Under the pieces are notes generated by a model that saw nothing but the letters and a program-made list of their open reading frames with translations, had not been told where the DNA came from and made no database searches. Below, one piece after another: positions 37,395 through 43,923 of a stretch of DNA of 46,478 bases (its first letter is position 1; each line of letters begins with the position of its first letter). The stretch lies in the IMG/VR virus record IMGVR_UViG_3300045242_000171, positions 1-46,478 of that record; one strand, given 5' to 3'. The translations under genes were made by a program, and so were the position numbers. Source of the stretch: a virus.

Positions 37395-38812
37395 ACGACC
37401 CCCTTGATGCCGCGCTTCAGCGGCTTCGACCAGTCGGACGTGTAGCCGGGTGAGCCAGCGCCGGATGCGGCGTCAGAGGCCAGCGTGAGGAGGAAGCTGT
37501 CCGCGTAGTCGGGGGAGTTAAGGCCGCGCTTCTTGAGGTCAGACTTGCTTTCGACCTTTAGCTTTCCGTTTGACAAGAAGCTGTAGCGGGGCACGGCCAG
37601 CTCCAGCAGCCCGTCGTCCTTCGGCAGCTTGCAGTCGCGAGCCTCCAGCCACTTCTTCCCCTTGGCCCACAGCTCATCGCGCAGGAGGGCGTACGAGCCG
37701 CTGGGGTCGAATGCGGGTGATTCTGAGACGTTGATCCCTCTGACTGGAAGCTTCAGCTCCCGGCATCTGTCAACCACCCCGGCGCCAAGGCCGATCACGT
37801 CGACGAGGATCTCTACAGGCCTCTGGCCCACCACGGTGTTGTCGTACTCGTACTTCACGGCGCCGACCAGCTGCATCAAATCGAAATTCCGCCAGTACTT
37901 GGGGGGCTCCGGCACTACCTTGCCCCACCGCTTAGTGAGCACGCTCCTGTCTGTGCCGAATCGAGCCACGTCGAGGCCCCAGTACTTCACGCTGCCCGTG
38001 TCAGTGGCGATGTCGCGGTCCATGGCCGCGGTGACAAGCTCTAGCGGGATGAGCGTGGCGTCGTCGCGGATTGGGAAGTCACCGAGGACGCGTACCCTGT
38101 AAGCGTTCGAGTCCTCGCCGTAGCGAATCGCCATGTCGCTCAGGTAGTCGCGCGCCACACGCTTGGATGTGACGCAGCTCACATGCTTGGTGAGCCAATG
38201 GTCCTTCAGCCGGTGGTGAGTATCAAAAAAGAAGCCTGTGATTCGGGTCGGGTTGGAGAACAGAACTGTGCAGCAGTTCTCGCCGCTCATGCTCCCCGAT
38301 CCGGCCTCGAACACGGAGTCAGCGATGCCGCTGGCTTCGTCGCACACCAGGATGACCCGGCCGAGCTCGCTATGAATCCCTTGGATCGCCTCAGGTGTTT
38401 CGGCTCGAGACGTGCGGGCAGACACGAAGAGCTGCTCAGGAGCAGCCACCGAGGCGATGCGGTCGGCGCCCAGCGTGAAGCTCTCGCGCAGGGCATCCGG
38501 CAGCATGGCGAACCACATCTTGGTCTCGGCGTAGAGCGCATCGAACAGCTGCGGGCCAGAGGGGGCGGTGAGGATCACCTTGGCGGCACCACCAGTGGTC
38601 AGGGCCCACACGGCGATCCAGGCTCCCAGGGCACTCTTGCCTGTTCCGTGCCCCGACCTAACTGAGACCCGGCGCGCACCAGCGGCAATCGCCCTCAACA
38701 CGTCGGCCTGCCAGTCGTCGGGCTCGACGCCCAGCACGGACTGCACCAGGCCCACGGGGTCCGTAGCGTAGCGGTCGGCGAACTCAACGAATACGTTCGG
38801 GGAATTGGTCAT
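37391..38812 (-). CDS. terL: Terminase large subunit
   Basis: 473 residues. ATPase: Walker A RSGHGTGKSALGAWIAVW (residues ~53-60), Walker B VILVCDEASG, and coupling motif region FSNPTRITGFF. Nuclease: YWGLDVARFGTDRSVL (first Asp), EILVDVIGLGAGVVD (second Asp), and DYADSFLLTL near the C terminus (third Asp). It packages DNA through the portal and cuts the concatemer. Similar in size to P22 gp2. The small subunit lies 0.8 kb upstream, separated by an HNH gene. Confidence 0.95.
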   Translation of the reverse strand: MTNSPNVFVEFADRYATDPVGLVQSVLGVEPDDWQADVLRAIAAGARRVSVRSGHGTGKSALGAWIAVWALTTGGAAKVILTAPSGPQLFDALYAETKMWFAMLPDALRESFTLGADRIASVAAPEQLFVSARTSRAETPEAIQGIHSELGRVILVCDEASGIADSVFEAGSGSMSGENCCTVLFSNPTRITGFFFDTHHRLKDHWLTKHVSCVTSKRVARDYLSDMAIRYGEDSNAYRVRVLGDFPIRDDATLIPLELVTAAMDRDIATDTGSVKYWGLDVARFGTDRSVLTKRWGKVVPEPPKYWRNFDLMQLVGAVKYEYDNTVVGQRPVEILVDVIGLGAGVVDRCRELKLPVRGINVSESPAFDPSGSYALLRDELWAKGKKWLEARDCKLPKDDGLLELAVPRYSFLSNGKLKVESKSDLKKRGLNSPDYADSFLLTLASDAASGAGSPGYTSDWSKPLKRGIKGVV

Positions 38813-38821
38813 AGTACCCTG

Positions 38822-39283
38822 CTACTGAGGCTGGACGCGGCGAAGCCAGTCGGCGACCAGCTGCACATCTGTCGCGGTGAAGGAACTCTTGATAGAGTTC
38901 GCCGCCTTGCTAATGATCACGACGTTCCCCGGCTCATATCCCAGGCTGTTGTCGAGCCGGTCGAATGACGGGGTGATCCTGGGGTCCTTGGTGTGTCCAA
39001 TGCCGAGGCTGTAGTCGAGCTTCGTCCCCAGGGCGGGGCAATAGTCTGGCCAGGAGATATCGGAGAACTCGAGACTGAAAGGCACGCCCCTGGTCTTTGC
39101 TGCACCACGCTTCGAGTAGAATATCCTCTTCTTGGGATTGGCGCGCTCATGTGCCCTGGTCCGAGCCATATGGCATGTCTTGCAGTAGCTTGACAGCCCA
39201 TCTGTCCTGCCGGGCTGCCGGAAGAAGTTGCTCAGCGATAGATTCCCGGAGCAGTCGCAGCAGACTTTGGTCTTGGGCTCCAT
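38822..39283 (-). CDS. HNH-type endonuclease between the terminase genes
   Basis: 153 residues. Zinc knuckle CCDCSGNLSLSNFF and SYCKTCHMARTRAHER, then a His-Me-type core DRLDNSLGYEPGNVVIISKA with the Asp and Asn of the active site, and NSIKSSFTATDV after it. ATG 39283 has no ribosome site and lies in an A/T-rich leader, so it may be expressed from its own signal. It could be a homing endonuclease or a packaging-linked HNH, as in some cos phages where HNH sits beside terminase. Confidence 0.75.
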   Translation of the reverse strand: MEPKTKVCCDCSGNLSLSNFFRQPGRTDGLSSYCKTCHMARTRAHERANPKKRIFYSKRGAAKTRGVPFSLEFSDISWPDYCPALGTKLDYSLGIGHTKDPRITPSFDRLDNSLGYEPGNVVIISKAANSIKSSFTATDVQLVADWLRRVQPQ

Positions 39284-39369
39284 GAAAACTAAAACAAAAG
39301 ATAGTCTGCGGGGGTGCGGGAGAGCCCGCGGCCACCAAACATCGAAGGGGGGGTAAAAGGATCTCCTTT

Positions 39370-39454
39370 GCCTGGGGCAGGCATCGAACCTGCCTGTTGA
39401 ATCAATGACTTAGCCTCGACCATCAGCATCGTACCCCTAGTCCTACCCCCAAGC
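39370..39454 (-). other. tRNA-like / att-like element
   Basis: Read leftward, a perfect T-arm (GCAGG-TTCGATG-CCTGC) is followed by CCCAGGC, which pairs with GCTTGGG 85 bases earlier. No normal anticodon arm fits between, so it is not a convincing tRNA gene. Next to it is CTAAGTCATTGATTC (39400-39414) and a GGGGGTA...GGGGTA pair (39432-39454) nearly identical to the two repeats at 11695 and 11912. It looks like a tRNA 3' end with integrase arm sites. Confidence 0.45.
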
Positions 39455-39535
39455 TCGAGGCGATGCACGCTCGAGCGCGCGGGCGCACGAGGCTCGCGGC
39501 CCGTGGCGCTGGGCTAGGAGCTGGCTGCTGCCCAC

Positions 39536-39567
39536 GGGTGAACCAACGGGTGAACGCATGGGTGAAC
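39536..39567 (+). repeat. Three GGGTGAAC iterons, 12-bp period
   Basis: GGGTGAAC occurs at 39536-39543, 39548-39555 and 39560-39567, each separated by 4 bases. A 12-base period puts the copies about one helical turn apart. Located immediately after terS, they are candidates for terminase small subunit binding (pac/cos) or a replication origin. Confidence 0.7.
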
Positions 39568-39615
39568 ATACACATCTACTAGTACACTACTGATCCTGCT
39601 ACGGACTACACAGCT

Positions 39616-39653
39616 GGTGTCATAGCTACACACATCATGTGTTAGGTGACACC
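39616..39653. promoter_or_regulatory. Nested inverted repeat over the terS stop codon
   Basis: GGTGTCA (39616-39622) pairs with TGACACC (39647-39653) and an inner ACACA (39628-39632) with TGTGT (39638-39642). The terS TGA lies in the loop. No U run follows, so a protein site or mRNA end structure is likelier than a terminator. Confidence 0.5.
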
Positions 39654-40186
39654 TGTACATACACAGCATCTATGACATCAGGCTGTCCTATATGGACAGG
39701 CTGGCCTAGGCTCTGTGGTGCCGGCAGTGCCTCGTCCTTCCTGATGGTGATGGATGGCCGCGGCCGCTTGGCGAGCTCCCTCAGTGCCTCCAGGTGCAGC
39801 CTGGTCTTGTCTGTGTAGTTGAGGTCCACCTGCTGCTTCTGTCCGTAGCGGCCGCTGTTCAAGCGCTCCGCTCTCCACTGCTTGCTCTTCAGTAGCTCGC
39901 GTGCCTCGTTGAAGCCTAGCTTGGCTGCCTCCAGCTTATCCTCGATGACTGCCATATCCTCGAGGGCTGTGTCGGCACGCACCAGCTTAGCAGCCTCGTA
40001 CTCTGAGCCATGGTGCTGCGCGAGATAGCGCATGGTAGTTGGGTAGACCAGGCCATATGCAGAGCATAGGGATCGAAGGTTATCGCCGTCGGCCAGTCGC
40101 TCGAGTAGCTCATCGACTCGCTCCTTATCCTCGAGGAAGGCACGCGTGGCCAGGCGCATCACGGCCTTGGCGTCATTGACTGGCAT
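39635..40186 (-). CDS. terS: Terminase small subunit
   Basis: 183 residues. The first 60 form a helix-turn-helix-like DNA-binding part (DELLERLADGDNLRSLCSAY, GLVYPTTMRYLAQH), a helical middle (DMAVIEDKLEAAKLGFNEAR, ELLKSKQWRAERLNSGRYGQ), and a flexible C terminus. This layout matches small-terminase families. Recognises the packaging site; the iterons at 39536-39567 lie just beyond its 3' end. Confidence 0.8.
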   Translation of the reverse strand: MPVNDAKAVMRLATRAFLEDKERVDELLERLADGDNLRSLCSAYGLVYPTTMRYLAQHHGSEYEAAKLVRADTALEDMAVIEDKLEAAKLGFNEARELLKSKQWRAERLNSGRYGQKQQVDLNYTDKTRLHLEALRELAKRPRPSITIRKDEALPAPQSLGQPVHIGQPDVIDAVYVQVSPNT

Positions 40187-40443
40187 CAGCGGAAGCCCCG
40201 CCTACACCACTCCTTGTACGCGAACTCCTCAGCATCACGCTGGATACGCGCACATCGCTGCCAAGTGCTCTCCGGTTGTAGACGCGGCCCACGAGCCCAC
40301 CGCGCCCAGTCGTGGAACATCTGCCGCTTGTATGCCTGCTGCTCGCTTGAGGCCTTGGCGGCCACGGGATACCAGTTGGTTGGCCGTGGCAAGACGCGCT
40401 GGATGAGCGCGAGCTCCTCGCCCCAGTGCCAGCCTTTACTCAC
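40186..40443 (-). CDS. Hypothetical Trp/Arg-rich protein
   Basis: 85 residues from GTG 40443 (GTGA overlap). Many Trp and Arg (GWHWGEELALIQRVLPRPTN; WARWARGPRLQPESTWQRCA). Ends by overlapping the terS ATG. Possibly DNA-binding; no family. Confidence 0.5.
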   Translation of the reverse strand: MSKGWHWGEELALIQRVLPRPTNWYPVAAKASSEQQAYKRQMFHDWARWARGPRLQPESTWQRCARIQRDAEEFAYKEWCRRGFR

Positions 40444-40559
40444 AGGTCCACCAGGTTGCCGTCCTGATCCATGTGGGCAGGCGACGTGCCAGCTGGACGG
40501 ATGGCGTTGTAGATGCCCAGTAGCACTCGGATGATGATCTTGAACTGGTACATGCTCAC
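40440..40559 (-). CDS. 39-residue protein
   Basis: GTG 40559 overlaps the lipoprotein stop; TGA 40440. MSMYQFKIIIRVLLGIYNAI suggests a short membrane-associated helix, then a polar tail. An ATG two codons later is the alternative start. Translational overlaps on both sides support it. Confidence 0.5.
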   Translation of the reverse strand: MSMYQFKIIIRVLLGIYNAIRPAGTSPAHMDQDGNLVDL

Positions 40560-41164
40560 GACGCCACCTTCTGAGGCTCCGCGAACTTACCGATGATGCG
40601 GCCCTTGGTCAGCCAGATCCCGCCGATGATGGCGTCCACGTCAGGCTTGTCGCCTCGCTTGAACAGATGCACGCTGCCCGTGCACCAGTCGCCCATGTAG
40701 GTCGCTTCGCGACGCGCAAACAGCACACCGAAGAGATCCGGCGGGCTGAAGTACTCCACCATGTGATCGGCGATACAGGGGTGTGTGTGATAGTCAGCCA
40801 CGTGCTCGAAGTCAGGCGGCAATCCACCCAAGAGCTCCACGTGGTCACCCTCGAAATCCGTCACCGGAGCAGAGAACGCGTACTCACCCTTGGCGTTGCG
40901 CCCTATCAGGCCGCCCCACTCGTACACGCTGGTGCGCTTCTCAGCGATCTGCTTGAACGCAGCGATGGCTGCCTCGTCCTGGGTCTTGTACTTCTCGTAC
41001 GAGACGGGCTCCAGCACGCCCAGAACGATCCCTGGCCCGAAGATCGCTTCCAGCTGTGCCTGCGTCGCCGACGCAATCTCCTGTGACGTACGATGCGGCT
41101 TTTGCGGCGGCGTTGAGCAGCCTGCTACTAGCACGAGACAAAGAGCGAGGAATAGATTCTTCAT
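40556..41164 (-). CDS. Lipoprotein with JAMM-like (DUF4329) domain
   Basis: 202 residues from ATG 41164; the frame is open further but only this start gives a signal peptide. NLFLALCLVLVAGC is a signal with a perfect LVAGC lipobox, so the mature protein is lipid-anchored. From ~90 on, it carries EWGGLIGRNAKGEYAF, then ADYHTHPCIADHMVEYFSPP D, which gives H-x-H-x(n)-S-x-x-D of the JAMM/MPN+ metalloprotease fold, as in DUF4329. The Ser and Asp positions fit, but the essential Glu should be verified. It sits beside the small terminase, an odd place for a surface protein; a moron or host-envelope role is likely. Confidence 0.75.
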   Translation of the reverse strand: MKNLFLALCLVLVAGCSTPPQKPHRTSQEIASATQAQLEAIFGPGIVLGVLEPVSYEKYKTQDEAAIAAFKQIAEKRTSVYEWGGLIGRNAKGEYAFSAPVTDFEGDHVELLGGLPPDFEHVADYHTHPCIADHMVEYFSPPDLFGVLFARREATYMGDWCTGSVHLFKRGDKPDVDAIIGGIWLTKGRIIGKFAEPQKVAS

Positions 41165-41379
41165 TTGGACCCCATCGCGGTGTAAAGCGTCTCGAGCGCT
41201 AGTTGATCCGTGTCCACCATCTGCTGCTCGAGGAGCGCGATGGTGCGGGCTAATTCCCACGACGGTGATCCCACGTGTGCCTTTACGTTCTTCAACACGA
41301 GCGGCAAAAGCCCGAGGATGGCGTGAGCGCGGGCCAGTGCGTTCAGGCCGGTCTTGTTGGTGTCGGAGTCGATGCTCAT
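41161..41379 (-). CDS. Small helical protein
   Basis: 72 residues from ATG 41379; TAA overlaps the lipoprotein ATG region. Contains LNALARAHAILGLLPLVLKN and WELARTIALLEQQMVDTDQL, a two-helix pattern. Function unknown. Confidence 0.55.
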   Translation of the reverse strand: MSIDSDTNKTGLNALARAHAILGLLPLVLKNVKAHVGSPSWELARTIALLEQQMVDTDQLALETLYTAMGSK

Positions 41380-41660
41380 GCCATCGCCTTCAGCCCACAC
41401 TTTCGCAGCCGCGCCTCATCTGGTGACAGCTTGGGCGGACCCTCGAACTGAGCCGCCATTGCGTCCAGCTCAGGCGTGATGCGCACCAACGTGATGTTTC
41501 TCCCCCAGCCGTCCACGTAGTAGCCCTCGGCGCTTATGGCGCGGCGCAGGACGTCAAGCGAGCGGCTGTATACGTCGGCTGTGTCTTTGTGCATCTTGCG
41601 GGAGCGCTCGCGCGCACCCAGCTCGTCTCTCAGCACCCACCTGCAGATACGCTTAATCAT
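41376..41660 (-). CDS. Hypothetical protein
   Basis: 94 residues. Starts MIKRICRWVLRDELGARER, a basic helix, then VYSRSLDVLRRAISAEGYY and a strand-helix pair ITLVRITPELDAMAAQF. Overlaps both neighbours. No family. Confidence 0.55.
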   Translation of the reverse strand: MIKRICRWVLRDELGARERSRKMHKDTADVYSRSLDVLRRAISAEGYYVDGWGRNITLVRITPELDAMAAQFEGPPKLSPDEARLRKCGLKAMA

Positions 41661-41854
41661 CGCGTCACCGTGACCTGAGCGCCGCGCATCACCTCAACGG
41701 CGAATGCGTGCGTCTCTTGCATGTCTGAAATCTGCTGCTTGAGGGCGGCGATCTTGGCCGCCTGCTCTTCGTGCCGGTTAGAGAGCGCGGCCATGAGCCC
41801 ATAGTGGACCTGGAGCCAGTCGTTGAGCCACCAATGGCAGAAGCTTGTGATCAT
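41657..41854 (-). CDS. Small coiled-coil protein
   Basis: 65 residues. A Trp-rich start MITSFCHWWLNDWLQVHYG, possibly membrane-touching, then EEQAAKIAALKQQISDMQET, a coiled coil. Overlaps the zinc-ribbon gene by one base (TAATG) and the next gene by four. Confidence 0.55.
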   Translation of the reverse strand: MITSFCHWWLNDWLQVHYGLMAALSNRHEEQAAKIAALKQQISDMQETHAFAVEVMRGAQVTVTR

Positions 41855-42243
41855 TAGTACATCCCCATCTCGCGCATCAGGCTCTCGCGATCGAGCTTGT
41901 CTGGCGCTGCTTCAAAGCCTGTGTCGTACCAGGTGCTCGCGTCGGTGCGCCGGCTGAGCCGCTGCGCTCGAGCGATGCGCCCACGCCTGATGTCGGTGGC
42001 AATGATTGCCTGCATCACGTCAGCGTCCACGTTGGCGGACCGGAGCTCGTTGGCTATGAGGCGAGCCTTGATGCTCGCGTCATCCTCACCGCGGGGCGCG
42101 AAGTCATGGCGGCCGATGTGTTCGGTGGTCGTGAAGCGTCGGCCACAGAGAGGGCTCAGGCACTGGCGCCGTCGCCGCGTCTGAGCTCCCCTCTGCACTG
42201 TCTCCAATACCTCAGTCCGATCCTTGCATTTGGGACACTTCAT
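41854..42243 (-). CDS. NrdR-like zinc-ribbon regulator
   Basis: 129 residues. The N terminus MKCPKCKDRTEVLETVQRG, RRRRQCLSPLCGRRFTTTEH follows the NrdR zinc-ribbon pattern (CxxC ... RRRR-C--C--RFTT-E). The rest, with helices (IKARLIANELRSANVDADVM), lacks the ATP-cone of host NrdR. It probably binds DNA or regulates transcription of late genes; NrdR itself represses ribonucleotide reductase, so an effect on nucleotide supply is possible. Confidence 0.7.
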   Translation of the reverse strand: MKCPKCKDRTEVLETVQRGAQTRRRRQCLSPLCGRRFTTTEHIGRHDFAPRGEDDASIKARLIANELRSANVDADVMQAIIATDIRRGRIARAQRLSRRTDASTWYDTGFEAAPDKLDRESLMREMGMY

Positions 42244-42252
42244 CTCGCTCTT

Positions 42253-42414
42253 TCAGGCGTTCGCGCCCGCGGCGACGACAGTGAGAGCAAACACACCAAA
42301 CAGCAGCCAGAGGCCGATGACGATGAAGAACGGCGCGAGCGCGGTGCCCCAGCCAATCGAGAGGAGCCCGAGGAGCTTCAGCAGCACGAGCAGGCAGCCC
42401 AGTGCGATGATCAC
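42253..42414 (-). CDS. Two-span small membrane protein
   Basis: 53 residues; GTG 42414 overlaps the previous stop (GTGA), TGA at 42253. Two hydrophobic segments: IIALGCLLVLLKLLGLLS, then APFFIVIGLWLLFGVFALTV, with little polar sequence. Resembles the short phage 'transmembrane Fragile-X-F' type proteins. Could be a second holin-like protein, but the position far from lysis genes argues against. Confidence 0.6.
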   Translation of the reverse strand: MIIALGCLLVLLKLLGLLSIGWGTALAPFFIVIGLWLLFGVFALTVVAAGANA

Positions 42415-42617
42415 TCTGCGACCGGCTGAGCAGCCGCCTCGAGTTCACTCACGCGCGCCAGGCGCTCCTGCTTCAGGCGCTCGCTCGTCGGGTTGCCCGA
42501 GAGCTCGTTGTCCAGCCACGCCAGATGCGAATCCGTCGAGGCGGGCGATTGCTCGCTCTTCTCCGTCGGTTTCTCGGAAGTGGTGGTCGACTTCGTCTCC
42601 GTCGTCTCGTCCGTCAC
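42411..42617 (-). CDS. Thr/Glu-rich protein
   Basis: 68 residues from GTG 42617. N terminus is a Thr/Glu/Lys run (TDETTETKSTTTSEK), then SHLAWLDNELSGNPTSERLK and helical end. The first 173 bases overlap the previous gene in another frame. The second half looks like real protein and fixes the frame. Confidence 0.55.
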   Translation of the reverse strand: MTDETTETKSTTTSEKPTEKSEQSPASTDSHLAWLDNELSGNPTSERLKQERLARVSELEAAAQPVAE

Positions 42618-42924
42618 TGTCAGTCTCCTCGTCGGTGATGTTGGCCGAGGGCTTGTTCTGCCCCAGGATCTCTCTCAGGATGTCGACGAGCTCCTTGAGC
42701 TCGCCTGCGTCGATCTGTGTGTCGCCCTTCGCCTCGTGGAAGAACACCACGGCGTTGATCTTCAGCCAGGTGTAGTAGAGGTCGGCGTAGAAGGCCTCGA
42801 AAGCGCCCCGGATTTGCTTGCTCTTTATTGGCTGGATGCGGTCGATCGCATAAGAGCGCGACAGCGAGCGCAGCGTCTTGTCGTCGGAGTAGTCGACCTC
42901 TTCGCCGCGGATGGTGAGCTTCAT
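42445..42924 (-). CDS. Hypothetical protein with overlapping acidic tail
   Basis: 159 residues from ATG 42924 (ATGA overlap). Residues 1-95 are orderly: MKLTIRGEEVDYSDDKTLRS, QIRGAFEAFYADLYYTWLKI, QIDAGELKELVDILREILGQ. The last 55 are Asp/Glu/Arg-rich and overlap the 42411-42617 gene. The tail may be a real acidic extension or a run-on that ends at the next stop by chance. Confidence 0.55.
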   Translation of the reverse strand: MKLTIRGEEVDYSDDKTLRSLSRSYAIDRIQPIKSKQIRGAFEAFYADLYYTWLKINAVVFFHEAKGDTQIDAGELKELVDILREILGQNKPSANITDEETDSDGRDDGDEVDHHFRETDGEERAIARLDGFASGVAGQRALGQPDERAPEAGAPGARE

Positions 42925-43316
42925 GCTGCTATTGCCTCGGTTATTTGAGCGACCGCAGTGGGAAGCCAGTCGCGCTTCGGCACGTATCGCAGGACGCGCC
43001 AGCCGTCGAGCGTGGCGAGGTTGTACTTCTCGCAATCAGCTGCGTAGCCGTAACCACGCGTATGCCGGCCGCCTGTAAAAACGCCGCCTTCGACTTCCAC
43101 GGCCAGATGAAGAGCAGGCCAGGCGAAATCGAACCTAAAGCGACGCGTAGCATGGAAGCGGTGCTCCTCGATCCACTCAGGGAGCCTGGCGTGCCGTAGG
43201 GCGTCGGCGAGCAGCGTCTCCGGCTTTGAGCGTTTCGGCCTTGAGGGCTTGCCACTCGCGGCGGGCGCGGGCGAGGTTGGGAGCCGGCTCCCAGGTGACG
43301 AGCTGGGCGCGTACAC
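42921..43316 (-). CDS. DUF559/Vsr-like endonuclease
   Basis: About 131 residues if GTG 43316 is used. The core: HRFHATRRFRFDFAWPALHL, LAVEVEGGVFTGGRHTRGYG, YAADCEKYNLATLDGWRVLR. The D...E-x-E...His/Arg arrangement with RFDFAWP-LAVEVEGG is the DUF559 family of the PD-(D/E)XK fold (Vsr-related). It nicks DNA; the substrate is unknown. Start uncertain because the frame stays open to 43460 and overlaps the next gene in a different frame. Confidence 0.75.
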   Translation of the reverse strand: MYAPSSSPGSRLPTSPAPAASGKPSRPKRSKPETLLADALRHARLPEWIEEHRFHATRRFRFDFAWPALHLAVEVEGGVFTGGRHTRGYGYAADCEKYNLATLDGWRVLRYVPKRDWLPTAVAQITEAIAA

Positions 43317-43476
43317 CGCTCCACCGCTCCCAGCCACCGTGATCGTTACCTCTGACTTGTAGGGCCGTGAGCCTGGCTCCAAAACGCGCACGAAGCGTGT
43401 CCATGACTTCGAGGAGCGCCGGCTCCGCTTCCCCGATGAGCTCCCTGATTTGCGCGGCATTAGGTTTCGTCTCCAC
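43177..43476 (-). CDS. Hypothetical helical protein overlapping the DUF559 gene
   Basis: 99 residues: METKPNAAQIRELIGEAEPA, LLEVMDTLRARFGARLTALQ, WERWSGVRAQLVTWEPAPN, then a basic tail. ATG 43476, 17-base overlap with the preceding gene. At least 140 bases are shared with the DUF559 gene in another frame. Possibly an endonuclease partner. Confidence 0.5.
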   Translation of the reverse strand: METKPNAAQIRELIGEAEPALLEVMDTLRARFGARLTALQVRGNDHGGWERWSGVRAQLVTWEPAPNLARARREWQALKAETLKAGDAARRRPTARQAP

Positions 43477-43678
43477 CGGTCAGTAGCTTACTACTAATCA
43501 CTACTGAGCTGCGGTTAGCTCCTGCCTCCGCGAGTAGCTCCCTGATCTGGCCAACAACTGCCGCGCGCTGCTCTAGCTCCTCGATGTAGTTGAGCACGTC
43601 GTACAGGATCGTCTCCTGCGTGGCGTTGTCCACGATCCAGAAACGCGAGAGCTCAGCGGCCAGCCGCAGATTCTTCAC
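43460..43678 (-). CDS. Hypothetical small protein
   Basis: 72 residues. Mostly helical (LRLAAELSRFWIVDN, LYDVLNYIEELEQRAAVVGQ). Coupled by ATGA-type overlap to the upstream gene. Its stop region holds CAGTAGCTTACTACTAATCAC, a pair of short inverted repeats that could be a site. No family. Confidence 0.5.
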   Translation of the reverse strand: MKNLRLAAELSRFWIVDNATQETILYDVLNYIEELEQRAAVVGQIRELLAEAGANRSSVVISSKLLTGGDET

Positions 43679-43923
43679 GTGGCCCCCTGATCTGCTATCA
43701 CCGCCTCGGCTCGCAGGATGTCACCCTGGATGGCGCCCACGCAGTGGTGAGGATTGTTTCCCATGATCAGGTTGATGATCGGCGCGAATATCTTCCCGCG
43801 GATCTTGCCCTGCTGATAGGCAGAGCCGGCGCGGCCCGAGAGCGTCTCGCCAGGCTTGCCGCCGCAGATGGCGCTCACGAACATGTCCAAGCCTAGCGCC
43901 ACGTTGAGTAGGTAGAGCTTCAT
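43675..43923 (-). CDS. Hypothetical phage protein
   Basis: 82 residues from ATG 43923 overlapping the helicase stop. Starts MKLYLLNVALGLDMFVSAIC, then GGKPGETLSGRAGSAYQQGK and INLIMGNNPHHCVGAIQGDI. I recall similar proteins in other phages, function unknown. The hydrophobic N terminus could be membrane-touching. Confidence 0.65.
   Translation of the reverse strand: MKLYLLNVALGLDMFVSAICGGKPGETLSGRAGSAYQQGKIRGKIFAPIINLIMGNNPHHCVGAIQGDILRAEAVIADQGAT

Larger units (their letters stand above)
39284..39634. other. Gene-free interval between terS and the HNH gene
   Basis: About 350 bases with no gene of merit. It contains, from left: an A/T-rich leader of the HNH gene with a GCGGG-CTCT-CCCGC hairpin (near 39320); a run of 8 G at 39347-39354; a AAAGGA/TCCTTT inverted repeat next to the tRNA-like element (39370-39454); three GGGTGAAC iterons (39536-39567); and a nested hairpin around the terS stop (39616-39653). 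The combination suggests a DNA-processing site (packaging, integration or replication). Confidence 0.55.

Noticed and set aside
39370-39454. A third functional tRNA gene
   Set aside because: T-arm and acceptor pair, but no proper D or anticodon arm, no U33, and no CCA. Kept as tRNA-like or att-like only.
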